Part shown: piece by piece, positions 8,243 to 16,132 of the stretch | How the letters are laid out: each line of letters starts with the position of its first letter | How positions within the stretch are numbered: position 1 is the stretch's first letter | Assembly (NCBI GenBank): GCA_043758775.1 | Contig: JAYVMU010000013.1 | Span: 1-29,726 of the forward strand | DNA: 29,726 bases | Direction of reading: 5' to 3' | DNA from: JACMMS01 sp043758775 | GTDB taxonomy: Bacteria; Pseudomonadota; Gammaproteobacteria; Burkholderiales; Methylophilaceae | Translations under genes and position numbers: made by a program | Notes under the pieces: generated by a model | Told to the model about the DNA's origin: nothing | Seen by the model: only the letters and a program-made list of their open reading frames with translations | The model's database searches: none

Positions 8243-8710
8243 ATGCTAATGCAAACACATTTGCGTATTCAAGACAGGTCCTATCCAGCAATAGAAGGCA
8301 CCGTTCTAGCCTTTGATTTTGGTGAGAAACGCATTGGAGTAGCCGTAGGTGAAACCATACTGAAACTCGCACATCCATTGCTCACTATTGATACGGAAGT
8401 TAACGAGGCACGCTTTGCACAAATTCAAGCCATTATCCATGAATGGCAGCCAGCCTTACTAGTAGTAGGATTACCGCTGAGTATAGACGGTGAAGCACAT
8501 GCAATAACCAAATTATGCACCCGTTTTGCACAGCGTCTGGAAGGTCGATTTAGCTTACCCGTCACCTTGGTAGATGAACGCTTTAGCTCTGTAGAAGCGA
8601 GCCAAAGCTTGAAAGAGGCAGGCGTGCATGGTCGGCAACAAAAAACCATGATAGACCAAGTGGCAGCGCAGACTATATTACAATCTTATTTTGACCAAGT
8701 ATCTAAATAA
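8243..8710 (+). CDS. ruvX: RuvX/YqgF RNase H-like nuclease
   Basis: This is a Holliday-junction-resolvase-like RNase H fold protein. YqgF is implicated in processing the 5' end of pre-16S rRNA and has been described as a putative resolvase. The first acidic residue lies in VLAFDFGEKRIGVAVGE (about 20-36), the second in LLVVGLPLSIDGEA, and VDERFSSVEAS and the IDQVAAQTILQSYF tail are also diagnostic. At 155 residues it is slightly longer than E. coli YqgF because of about 15 extra N-terminal residues. A second ATG at 8249 is an equally plausible start, and an AGGA is visible at 8226-8229 inside the end of yqgE. The spacing to yqgE is 15 bp. Confidence 0.92.
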   Translation: MLMQTHLRIQDRSYPAIEGTVLAFDFGEKRIGVAVGETILKLAHPLLTIDTEVNEARFAQIQAIIHEWQPALLVVGLPLSIDGEAHAITKLCTRFAQRLEGRFSLPVTLVDERFSSVEASQSLKEAGVHGRQQKTMIDQVAAQTILQSYFDQVSK

Positions 8711-8728
8711 CCAGTATTGAAATAAAAA

Positions 8729-9250
8729 ATGAATTCGCAAAAACCACTCCAACTACCAGATCCAGAGCAACTGCTGGCAAATTTAGTGCATCAATTAGCA
8801 CCAGTGATTGCTAGCAATACGGCACTTGTCGGCATACACAGTGGTGGCGTATGGTTAATGGAGCGGCTACTACCACTACTTTCAACGCAACATGCCCTTG
8901 AACACGGCTTGCTTGATATTGCGTTTTATCGCGATGATTTTGCCCACCGTGGCTTACGTGCCGAGAACAAACCTTCGCAAATTGCCTTTGATGTAGAAAA
9001 TAAACACATTATTTTGATTGATGATATTTTTTACACGGGCCGCACCACACGGGCCGCCATGAATGAACTATTTGATTATGGTCGCCCAGCCAGCATCTCA
9101 TTGGCCGTATTAATTAACCGTGGCGGACGTGAGCTGCCCATTACGCCGCAATATGTAGGCGCAGACATACCGTTACAACCACATCAAAAATTACAATTAT
9201 CACGCGATGAACAGGGTAAGTTTGCACTCGCACTCGAGGAGAATAAATAA
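8729..9250 (+). CDS. pyrR: PyrR-type phosphoribosyltransferase
   Basis: A type I phosphoribosyltransferase of 173 residues. The PRPP-binding motif is HIILIDDIFYTGRTTRAAM (about 90-108), an early loop reads LVGIHSGGVWLMERL, and the tail contains ADIPLQPHQKLQL. PyrR proteins have uracil phosphoribosyltransferase activity and, in Gram-positive bacteria, bind pyr mRNA. In proteobacteria the gene sits upstream of pyrB as it does here and may have a regulatory role. I did not find a convincing antiterminator-style leader in front of it; the gap to ruvX is only 18 bp. The stop codon abuts the GTG start of pyrB. Confidence 0.9.
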   Translation: MNSQKPLQLPDPEQLLANLVHQLAPVIASNTALVGIHSGGVWLMERLLPLLSTQHALEHGLLDIAFYRDDFAHRGLRAENKPSQIAFDVENKHIILIDDIFYTGRTTRAAMNELFDYGRPASISLAVLINRGGRELPITPQYVGADIPLQPHQKLQLSRDEQGKFALALEENK

Positions 9251-10228
9251 GTGTACAACCCTCAACTCACTAGCGACGGACAATTGAGACACTTACTTTC
9301 TACTGAAGGGTTACCCAATAAAATACTCACACAAATTCTAGATACTGCCGAATCATTTGTCGGCGTAGCCGAACGTGAAGTGAAAAAAGTACCCTTGTTG
9401 CGTGGAAAAACCGTATGCAATATCTTTTTTGAAAATAGCACTCGCACTCGCACCACGTTTGAAATAGCAGCAAAACGTCTATCTGCCGATGTGATTAATC
9501 TGAATGTCAACACCTCATCGCAAGCTAAAGGCGAGACTATTTTAGATACCGTCGACAACCTAATTGCCATGCATGCTGACATATTTGTCGTACGCCATGC
9601 GCAAAGCGGTGCGGCACATCTCATCGCGCAACATGTGGCGCCACATATCCATGTCATCAACGCAGGTGATGGTCGCCATGCGCATCCGACACAAGGCTTA
9701 CTGGATGTATTCACCATTCGCCGCTACAAGCCTGATATGCACAACCTGCGTGTGGCAATTGTAGGCGATGTTTTACACTCACGTGTTGCCAGGTCTGAGA
9801 TACACGCATTGACCACGCTAGGCGTACCTGAGGTACGCGTCATTGCTCCCAAGACTTTATTGCCTGAACATGTTGAAAAGCTTGGCGTACAAGTGTTTCA
9901 TGATATGAAAACTGGACTAAAAGATGTGGATGTAGTGATGATGCTACGCTTGCAAAATGAACGCATGAATGGCGCCATGCTACCAAGCGCACAAGAATAT
10001 TTTAAAACTTACGGATTAACTCAAGAAAAGCTTGAGTTCGCCAAAGCAGATGCAATCGTCATGCACCCAGGTCCGATGAATCGTGGTGTCGAAATTGATA
10101 GCGCAGTGGCCGATGGCAGCCAGTCCGTAATCCTACCTCAAGTGACCTATGGTATCGCAGTACGAATGGCAGTAATGGCGATATTAGCTGGAAATTCGGT
10201 TAGTAACTCAGCAGGAAGTTATGTATGA
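9251..10228 (+). CDS. pyrB: Aspartate carbamoyltransferase catalytic subunit
   Basis: It condenses carbamoyl phosphate and aspartate in pyrimidine biosynthesis. The 325-residue sequence shows the carbamoyl-phosphate loop FFENSTRTRTTFEIAAKRL (about 57-75), SSQAKGET, the VRHAQSGAA segment, HPTQGLLDVFTI and the C-terminal VMHPGPMNRGVE. Translation starts at a GTG immediately after the pyrR stop with no gap, and the stop overlaps pyrC' in ATGA, so pyrR-pyrB-pyrC' is tightly coupled. The downstream inactive dihydroorotase suggests the Pseudomonas-type dodecameric ATCase built from PyrB plus PyrC'. No pyrI regulatory subunit is present. Confidence 0.96.
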   Translation: MYNPQLTSDGQLRHLLSTEGLPNKILTQILDTAESFVGVAEREVKKVPLLRGKTVCNIFFENSTRTRTTFEIAAKRLSADVINLNVNTSSQAKGETILDTVDNLIAMHADIFVVRHAQSGAAHLIAQHVAPHIHVINAGDGRHAHPTQGLLDVFTIRRYKPDMHNLRVAIVGDVLHSRVARSEIHALTTLGVPEVRVIAPKTLLPEHVEKLGVQVFHDMKTGLKDVDVVMMLRLQNERMNGAMLPSAQEYFKTYGLTQEKLEFAKADAIVMHPGPMNRGVEIDSAVADGSQSVILPQVTYGIAVRMAVMAILAGNSVSNSAGSYV

Positions 10229-11499
10229 AAATACACATTAAAAACGGCCATTTAATTGATGCTAAAAACAGTATTGATAGCAAACTAGATCTGTTTATTG
10301 TCGCAGGCAAAGTCGTTGGCATAGGCAAATCTCCTGATGGTTTTAGCGCAAATCAAACAATCGATGCCACGGGCTTAATCGTCTGCCCAGGTTTAGTCGA
10401 TTTATCTGCACGCTTGCGTGAACCTGGTTTTGAATACAAGGCCACTTTAATCAGTGAAATGCAAGCCGCCGCCGCCGGTGGTGTAACCAGCTTGGCTTGC
10501 CCACCAGATACCGACCCAGTGCTTGACGAACCAGGCTTCGTGGAAATGCTGAAATATCGCGCAAAACAACTTAACCTGGCACATGTGTATCCATTGGGTG
10601 CTCTTACGCGACAACTGGCTGGCACACAAATCACCGAAATGTATGAACTGAGTGAAGCAGGCTGCGTAGGATTTAGCCAAGCCGATACAGCGATTACCGA
10701 TACTCAAGTGCTATGGCGTGCCATGCAATATGCCGCGACCTTCGACTTTACCATTTGGCTACGCCCCGAAGATCATTACTTAGCTAAAGGTGGCGTGGCA
10801 CATGATGGTGAAATAGCCGCCAGATTAGGCTTAAAAGGGATACCCGCAGCAGCCGAAGCACTAGCGGTTGCCAGTATTTTACGTATTGCACAAGAAACGG
10901 GCTCTAATGTACATCTTTGTCGTCTCTCAACCACTGCTGCGGTAGGTATGGTGCGGACTGCCAAAACACAAGGTATAAAAGTCAGCTGCGATATTTCAGC
11001 CAATCATCTACATCTAACCGAACATGATATTGGATTCTTTAACGCCAATTGCAACCTCAAGCCGCCAGTTCGCACCCAGCGTGACTGTGCAGCACTCAGT
11101 GCCGGCTTAATGGACGGCACAATTGATGCAATTTGCTCTGATCACACACCGGTTGATGACGATGCAAAATTACTACCTTTTGCCGAAGCTGAGTCGGGTG
11201 CAACAGGCTTAGAGTTATTATTGCCTCTGACGTTAAAATGGGCAACACAGCACCAGGTATCTTTATCTAATACGATAAAACACATCACTAGCGCACCTGC
11301 ACAAATACTTGGTATTTCAGCGGGTCATTTATCACTTAATAGTGATGCAGATATATGCTTGTTTGACCCGAATCATTACTGGAAAATTGAAGCTAAAGCC
11401 CTCAAAAGTCAAGGAAAAAATACACCATTTTTAGGTTTAGAGGTCGCAGGAAAAGTACGCTACACCTTACTCAACGGACAAATTGTGTACCAAGGTTAA
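10225..11499 (+). CDS. pyrC': Dihydroorotase-like protein PyrC' lacking metal ligands
   Basis: It has the overall fold of type I dihydroorotase (amidohydrolase barrel, 424 residues) with LREPGFEYKATL, AAAAGGVTSLACPPDT and SDHTPVDDDAKLLPFAEAESG all recognisable. The catalytic metal site is destroyed. The HxH after the first strand is S61-A-R63 (VDLSARLREPG), the second-metal His in the HxCH motif is Arg (NVHLCRLST, 228-236), and the usual carboxylated-Lys position reads Arg in GALTRQLAGT. This matches the non-catalytic PyrC' (PyrX) that in Pseudomonas is needed for PyrB assembly. An active PyrC must be encoded elsewhere. The start overlaps the pyrB stop by 4 bp. Confidence 0.92.
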   Translation: MKIHIKNGHLIDAKNSIDSKLDLFIVAGKVVGIGKSPDGFSANQTIDATGLIVCPGLVDLSARLREPGFEYKATLISEMQAAAAGGVTSLACPPDTDPVLDEPGFVEMLKYRAKQLNLAHVYPLGALTRQLAGTQITEMYELSEAGCVGFSQADTAITDTQVLWRAMQYAATFDFTIWLRPEDHYLAKGGVAHDGEIAARLGLKGIPAAAEALAVASILRIAQETGSNVHLCRLSTTAAVGMVRTAKTQGIKVSCDISANHLHLTEHDIGFFNANCNLKPPVRTQRDCAALSAGLMDGTIDAICSDHTPVDDDAKLLPFAEAESGATGLELLLPLTLKWATQHQVSLSNTIKHITSAPAQILGISAGHLSLNSDADICLFDPNHYWKIEAKALKSQGKNTPFLGLEVAGKVRYTLLNGQIVYQG

Positions 11500-11513
11500 A
11501 TAGTCCATCCTGT

Positions 11514-11540
11514 AAAAATCCGACATCTAGTCGGCTTTTT
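11514..11540. terminator. Bidirectional intrinsic terminator between pyrC' and pilU
   Basis: AAAAATCCGAC at 11514-11524, a five-base loop, then GTCGG at 11530-11534 followed by CTTTTT. The GC stem is flanked by an A run on one side and a T run on the other, so it can terminate the rightward yqgE-pyrC' transcript and the leftward pilT-pilU transcript. It lies in the 69-bp gap between the two convergent stop codons. Confidence 0.85.
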
Positions 11541-11568
11541 AATGAAAAATAGTGATGAGTATCAGCTA

Positions 11569-12705
11569 TTAAACAATACCTAAGTTATCTAAACCTGCAG
11601 ATAGATTTTTGCCGTGTGCAGCTTTACTTTCTAACTTAATTTTCAAGCGTACTTCATTCACGGAGTCAGCGTTGCGTAAAGCATCTTCGTAACTAATGGC
11701 ACCTGCCTCATGTAAATCGAACAAAGATTGATCAAACGTCTGCATACCCAACTCACGTGAACGACTGATCACATCTTTAATTTCATGCACTTCACCTTTT
11801 AAGATTAGGTCTGAAATTAATGGGGAGTTAATCAGAATTTCAATCGCTGCAGCACGACCTGCACCATCTTTTTTAGGGATCAAACGCTGGGAAATAAAGG
11901 CTCGCGTATTGAGTGATAAATCCATTAAAAGCTGCTGGCGACGTTCTTCCGGGAAAAAGTTAATAATGCGATCGATAGCCTGATTAGTATTATTGGCATG
12001 TAAAGTGGCCAGACATAGATGGCCTGTTTCGGCAAAAGCAATCGCATAATCCATGGTTTCACGATCACGTATTTCACCAATCAGAATCACGTCTGGTGCT
12101 TGGCGCAAAGTATTTTTCAATGCCACCGCCCAGCTGTCAGTATCAACGCCAATTTCGCGTTGTGTAATCACGCAGTTTTTATGTTCGTGCACAAATTCAA
12201 TAGGGTCTTCAATGGTAATAATATGACCAAAGCTATTTTCATTGCGATAGCCTGTCATCGCCGCAAGAGTAGTAGACTTACCCGAGCCAGTACCCCCGAC
12301 CAGAATCACCAGCCCACGCTTAGTCATTACGATGTCTTTTAAAACATCAGGCAGACCCAGCTCTTCAATTTGCGGAATTTTAGTAGCGATAGTTCTGAAT
12401 ACTAAGCCTACGGAGCCACGTTGCACAAAAGCATTAACCCTAAAGCGCGCCACGCCAGGCAAGCCAATGGCGAAATTACATTCATTGGTTTCATCAAACT
12501 CACTGACTTGCTTATCATTCATGATCGAACGCGCCACTTCCCGGGCTTGCTGCGCATTAAGCAACTGATTACTCACTGGCGTCATCTTGCCATCAATCTT
12601 CATGGCCGGTGGAAAACCAGCCGTAATAAACATATCTGAAGCATTTTTTGCGAGCATTAAGCGCAATAAATCAAAAACAAACTTTTCTGCCTGACCCTGT
12701 TCCAT
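11569..12705 (-). CDS. pilU: PilU, accessory type IV pilus retraction ATPase
   Basis: A hexameric AAA-type ATPase of the PilT/PilU group, 378 residues, acting at the inner-membrane base of the type IV pilus. It has the N-terminal PAS-like region (SDMFITAGFPPAMKIDGKM), Walker A GGTGSGKST (about 136-144), the Asp box ITIEDPIEFVHEHK, Walker B DVILIGEIRD and the His box ETGHLCLATLHANNTNQ. SDMFITAGFPPAMK at the N-terminus and the longer Lys-rich tail mark it as PilU rather than PilT. It follows pilT by 53 bp on the same strand. PilU usually works only together with PilT, consistent with this gene order. Confidence 0.94.
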   Translation of the reverse strand: MEQGQAEKFVFDLLRLMLAKNASDMFITAGFPPAMKIDGKMTPVSNQLLNAQQAREVARSIMNDKQVSEFDETNECNFAIGLPGVARFRVNAFVQRGSVGLVFRTIATKIPQIEELGLPDVLKDIVMTKRGLVILVGGTGSGKSTTLAAMTGYRNENSFGHIITIEDPIEFVHEHKNCVITQREIGVDTDSWAVALKNTLRQAPDVILIGEIRDRETMDYAIAFAETGHLCLATLHANNTNQAIDRIINFFPEERRQQLLMDLSLNTRAFISQRLIPKKDGAGRAAAIEILINSPLISDLILKGEVHEIKDVISRSRELGMQTFDQSLFDLHEAGAISYEDALRNADSVNEVRLKIKLESKAAHGKNLSAGLDNLGIV

Positions 12706-12758
12706 TATTTAACCTTCATCTATTTGTATTACGCATTATTCAAAACGAACTTAAGTTA

Positions 12759-13802
12759 CTAACCAATAATTGAGTCTTTATTAGTAGCTTTGCTACGCGC
12801 TTCGGCAGCAGAAATCACATTTCTACGAACTAAATCTTGTAGATTCTGATCGAGCGTTTGCATGCCGATATTTTGCCCAGTTTGAATCGCAGAATACATC
12901 TGTGCCACTTTGTTTTCACGAATCAGGTTTCTGATTGCAGGAGTGCCAATCATGATTTCATGTGCGGCTACGCGGCCTTGCTCATCTTTAGTTTTACACA
13001 GAGTTTGTGAAATCACCGCGCGCAATGACTCGGACAACATGGAACGCACCATTTCTTTTTCTGCGGCGGGAAATACATCCACGATACGGTCAATGGTTTT
13101 AGCAGCTGAACTCGTATGCAAAGTACCAAATACCAAGTGCCCGGTTTCAGCAGCACTTAATGCTAAGCGAATAGTCTCCAAATCACGCATCTCGCCCACT
13201 AAAATGACGTCAGGGTCTTCACGCAGCGCTGAGCGCAGCGCATTCTGAAAAGACAGTGTATGTGGCCCAACTTCACGCTGATTAATCAAACACTTTTTAG
13301 AGGTATGTACAAACTCAATCGGGTCTTCCACGGTCAAAATATGGCCGAATTCATTTTCATTCACATAATCCACCATCGCTGCCAGCGTAGTCGATTTACC
13401 AGAGCCTGTTGGGCCAGTCACCAATACAATACCGCGAGGTGTATTGGCAATTTCCTTAAATATTGGCGGGCAATTTAACTCTTCTAAAGATAAAATTTTG
13501 GATGGAATGGTCCGAAATACACCGCCCGCCCCACGATTGTGATTAAACGCATTGACCCGAAAACGCGCTAAATTAGGAATTTCAAACGAGAAGTCACATT
13601 CCAGCGTTTCTTCATAAACCTTACGCTGCGTATCGTTCATGATGTCATACACCATGTCATGTACTTGGCTATGATCCATGGCGGGCAGGTTGATTTTACG
13701 TATATCACCATGCACTCGAATCATAGGTGGCAAGCCTGCTGACAGGTGTAAATCTGACGCTTTATTTTTAACCGAAAACGCGAGTAAATCCGAAATGTCC
13801 AA
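12759..13802 (-). CDS. pilT: PilT, type IV pilus retraction ATPase
   Basis: The motor that depolymerises pilin to retract type IV pili, needed for twitching and in many species for DNA uptake. The 347 residues include SDLHLSAGLPPMIRVHG (16-32), Walker A GPTGSGKST (130-138), the Asp box LTVEDPIEFVHTSK, Walker B DVILVGEMRD, the His box ETGHLVFGTLHTSSAAKTID and the C-terminal AIRNLIREN, the PilT signature needed for retraction. It is the first gene of pilT-pilU and is divergent from yggS across 69 bp, a classic proteobacterial arrangement. All catalytic motifs are intact. Confidence 0.97.
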   Translation of the reverse strand: MDISDLLAFSVKNKASDLHLSAGLPPMIRVHGDIRKINLPAMDHSQVHDMVYDIMNDTQRKVYEETLECDFSFEIPNLARFRVNAFNHNRGAGGVFRTIPSKILSLEELNCPPIFKEIANTPRGIVLVTGPTGSGKSTTLAAMVDYVNENEFGHILTVEDPIEFVHTSKKCLINQREVGPHTLSFQNALRSALREDPDVILVGEMRDLETIRLALSAAETGHLVFGTLHTSSAAKTIDRIVDVFPAAEKEMVRSMLSESLRAVISQTLCKTKDEQGRVAAHEIMIGTPAIRNLIRENKVAQMYSAIQTGQNIGMQTLDQNLQDLVRRNVISAAEARSKATNKDSIIG

Positions 13803-13830
13803 AGCTTGCTCCCAGTTATAGTAAGATTGC

Positions 13831-13859
13831 TAATTAATAGCTGATTTTTATATCGTCAA
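13831..13859 (-). promoter_or_regulatory. Possible sigma-70-type promoter for pilT-pilU
   Basis: In the 69-bp pilT/yggS divergent gap, the minus strand carries TTGACG (13859-13854) and, 17 bp on, TAATTA (13836-13831), which lies 29-34 bp before the pilT ATG. The -35 is good and the -10 is poor, in AT-rich DNA where chance matches are common. A promoter for yggS must occupy the same gap. Confidence 0.3.
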
Positions 13860-13871
13860 TAGCATTGAATT

Positions 13872-14594
13872 ATGAACACAATTGCCCAGCGCTTGCAAGA
13901 TATTACAACAAGTATTCTTAACGCACAGAATAAAAGTGAGCAAACTCTAAAGCACTCAAATGAAATCATGTTACTAGCTGTGAGTAAAGCGCAGCCTGCT
14001 AGCAGTATACGTGAGGCTTTTAGAGCGGGACAAAAATCGTTCGGTGAAAACTATTTACAAGAGGCGCTTACTAAACAGCAGAGCCTAACGGACTTATGTA
14101 TAGACTGGCATTTTATCGGACCGATACAAAGTAATAAAACACAGCCAATCGCAGAAAACTTTAACTGGGTACATGGCGTAGATAGATTAAAAATTGCTGA
14201 GCGACTGAATGCGGCACGTCCGCCTCATTTAGCACCGCTTAACATCTGTATACAATTAAATGTGAGTGATGAAGCCAGTAAAAGCGGCGTGAGTATGCAA
14301 GATGCGCTGTCGCTAGCCTTGGCGATAAAACAATTGCCAAACTTAAGGTTACGCGGATTAATGGCGATTCCTGCACCAACAAAAGAGCCTGCACAGCAAC
14401 ATGTACAATTTAAACTGGTACGAGATTGCTATAATGCATTAAGCCATGCCCTACAATCTAGCAATCAGGATGATGTGTCTGATTTTGATACTTTATCGAT
14501 GGGCATGTCAGATGATTATCAGGTCGCCATTGAAGAAGGTGCGACAATTGTCAGAATAGGCTCGGCAATTTTTGGTGCAAGACCACGCAATTGA
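13872..14594 (+). CDS. yggS: YggS/PROSC-type PLP homeostasis protein
   Basis: A pyridoxal-5'-phosphate-binding protein of the alanine-racemase N-terminal fold, thought to buffer PLP and keep amino-acid metabolism in balance rather than catalyse a known reaction. The PLP lysine lies in LLAVSKAQPASSIREA (about 36-51), followed by SFGENYLQEAL, WHFIGPIQSNKT, the GLMAIPAP segment and the C-terminal LSMGMSDDYQVAIEEGAT and VRIGSAIFG phosphate loop. Its 240 residues are within the family range. It precedes proC by 44 bp, and the yggS-proC-yggT order beside pilT is widely conserved. Confidence 0.95.
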   Translation: MNTIAQRLQDITTSILNAQNKSEQTLKHSNEIMLLAVSKAQPASSIREAFRAGQKSFGENYLQEALTKQQSLTDLCIDWHFIGPIQSNKTQPIAENFNWVHGVDRLKIAERLNAARPPHLAPLNICIQLNVSDEASKSGVSMQDALSLALAIKQLPNLRLRGLMAIPAPTKEPAQQHVQFKLVRDCYNALSHALQSSNQDDVSDFDTLSMGMSDDYQVAIEEGATIVRIGSAIFGARPRN

Positions 14595-14638
14595 ATAAAA
14601 TTAAATTTAACCCAGCAAATAATGAAAGCAAATAAGTA

Positions 14639-15451
14639 ATGAAGATTAGTTTTATTGGTGGCGGCAACATGGCGCAAGCGCTTATAAGTGGTTTACAAAA
14701 ACATGATTTCATGATGCAAGATATTCATGTCATTGAACTGGATGATTACAAACGCCAGCAATTGCAGGCTACGTTTGGTGTGCAAGCATCTGCTGATTTA
14801 ATCAACATTGCATCATCAGATATCATTGTACTTGCTGTAAAACCGCAACAGCTAAAGGCGGTTGCCAACGCGATTACGCCCTATTTAAATAAACACTGCG
14901 TCATCTCGATTGCCGCTGGTGTACGTCTGGTGGATTTAAGTCGCTGGCTAAACAACCACCCAGCAATTGTGCGTAGCATGCCGAATACGCCTGCGCAAAT
15001 TCAAGCAGGTGTGACGGCACTATGCGCAATGCCCGCCGTAACCAAAGAGCAAATTGCACAAACTGATCAAATTCTAAGCGCTGTGGGTAAAACTATTTGG
15101 CTAGATGATGAATCCAAACTGGACGCTGTTACTGCGATATCTGGCAGCGGCCCAGCTTACGTGTTTTACTTGATTGAAGCCTTGCAACTTGCCGCACTAG
15201 AGTTAGGCTTAAATGCTGCAGAGGCGCAATTGCTTAGTTTACAAACCTTTGCTGGCGCTAGTTTGCTGGCGACAAATAGCGATAATGATGTAGCAACATT
15301 GCGTGCGCAAGTCACTTCAAAAGGCGGCACAACTGAGCAAGGTATTTTAAGTTTGGAAAATGCTCAAGTTAAAACAGCCATCATCCAAGCTGCAAAAGCA
15401 GCCGCAGCAAGGTCAGTTGAGTTGGGTGATTTTCTGAGCCAATCTGAATAG
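14639..15451 (+). CDS. proC: Pyrroline-5-carboxylate reductase
   Basis: It catalyses the last step of proline synthesis, the NAD(P)H-dependent reduction of pyrroline-5-carboxylate in the cytosol. The 270-residue sequence opens with the Rossmann motif MKISFIGGGNMAQALISGL. It continues with LAVKPQQL, CVISIAAGVR, IVRSMPNTPAQIQAGVTAL and the dimer/active-site segment AVTAISGSGPAYVFYLIEAL, and ends with the conserved VTSKGGTTEQGI. It is intact and collinear with yggS and yggT. Confidence 0.96.
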   Translation: MKISFIGGGNMAQALISGLQKHDFMMQDIHVIELDDYKRQQLQATFGVQASADLINIASSDIIVLAVKPQQLKAVANAITPYLNKHCVISIAAGVRLVDLSRWLNNHPAIVRSMPNTPAQIQAGVTALCAMPAVTKEQIAQTDQILSAVGKTIWLDDESKLDAVTAISGSGPAYVFYLIEALQLAALELGLNAAEAQLLSLQTFAGASLLATNSDNDVATLRAQVTSKGGTTEQGILSLENAQVKTAIIQAAKAAAARSVELGDFLSQSE

Positions 15452-15500
15452 ATAAAATTAATTACTTTGACTTCAATCAATCTAAATATTAAACCAAAAA

Positions 15501-16076
15501 ATGCTCACTAACGCACTCGCTTTTCTGCTTGAAACCATCCTAGGCCTACTAGTTTTAGCATTCCTAGTGCGATTTTTTCTACAACTTACTCGCACTTCGT
15601 TTCAAAACCCGCTCGCACAAACCATTATTTCCGTGACCAATTTTGCCGTTAAGCCATTACGCCGCATGCTGCCTAGCTGGCGCAACATCGATTTATCTAC
15701 AGTCATACTAGCATTGCTCACGCAGTGGTTATTGCAGCTTGGCTTGCTGTCTTTGCAAGGCTTTCCTCTGCTGGTGGCGGGCAATCAAGTATGGCTTATT
15801 GTAATGGGCTTAGCTGCTGTTGGCATTATTAAATTAAGTATTTATATTTTCATTGGGGCAGTCTTGATACAAGCAGTTTTAAGCTGGGTAAGCCCTTATT
15901 CACCATTGTCACCTATGCTAAATAGCTTCACCTCTCCCGTGCTTAAGCCGTTACGCAAATTTTTCACTGGCGCTAATGGTTTAGATTTTTCGCCACTTGT
16001 TTTTACTATTGTCGCACAGCTCGTGATTATGACCATGGTCGTACCATTAGAAATGGTTTTTAGTAAGATGTTTTAA
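15501..16076 (+). CDS. YggT family membrane protein
   Basis: A 191-residue integral membrane protein made of two YggT repeats. The first repeat begins AFLLETILGLLVLAFLVRFF and contains RTSFQNPLAQTIISVTNFAVKP with the polar loop PLRRMLP. The second has IYIFIGAVLIQAVLSWVSPY, then SPLSPMLNSFTSPVLKPLRKF. The repeated N-P-(L)...T-x-P-V-L-x-P-x-R pattern is diagnostic. The family is linked to osmotic shock tolerance and to cell division or chromosome distribution in other organisms, with no defined activity. It lies 49 bp after proC in the same direction. Confidence 0.93.
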   Translation: MLTNALAFLLETILGLLVLAFLVRFFLQLTRTSFQNPLAQTIISVTNFAVKPLRRMLPSWRNIDLSTVILALLTQWLLQLGLLSLQGFPLLVAGNQVWLIVMGLAAVGIIKLSIYIFIGAVLIQAVLSWVSPYSPLSPMLNSFTSPVLKPLRKFFTGANGLDFSPLVFTIVAQLVIMTMVVPLEMVFSKMF

Positions 16077-16132
16077 TAGCAATCATGCAAATTTTCTATA
16101 AAATACAGCAACAAAAAACCATTTACTGAAAA

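Noticed and set aside
11569..13802. pilT and pilU as a recent tandem duplication
   Set aside because: The two proteins differ throughout and each carries the separate signature of its own ancient family.
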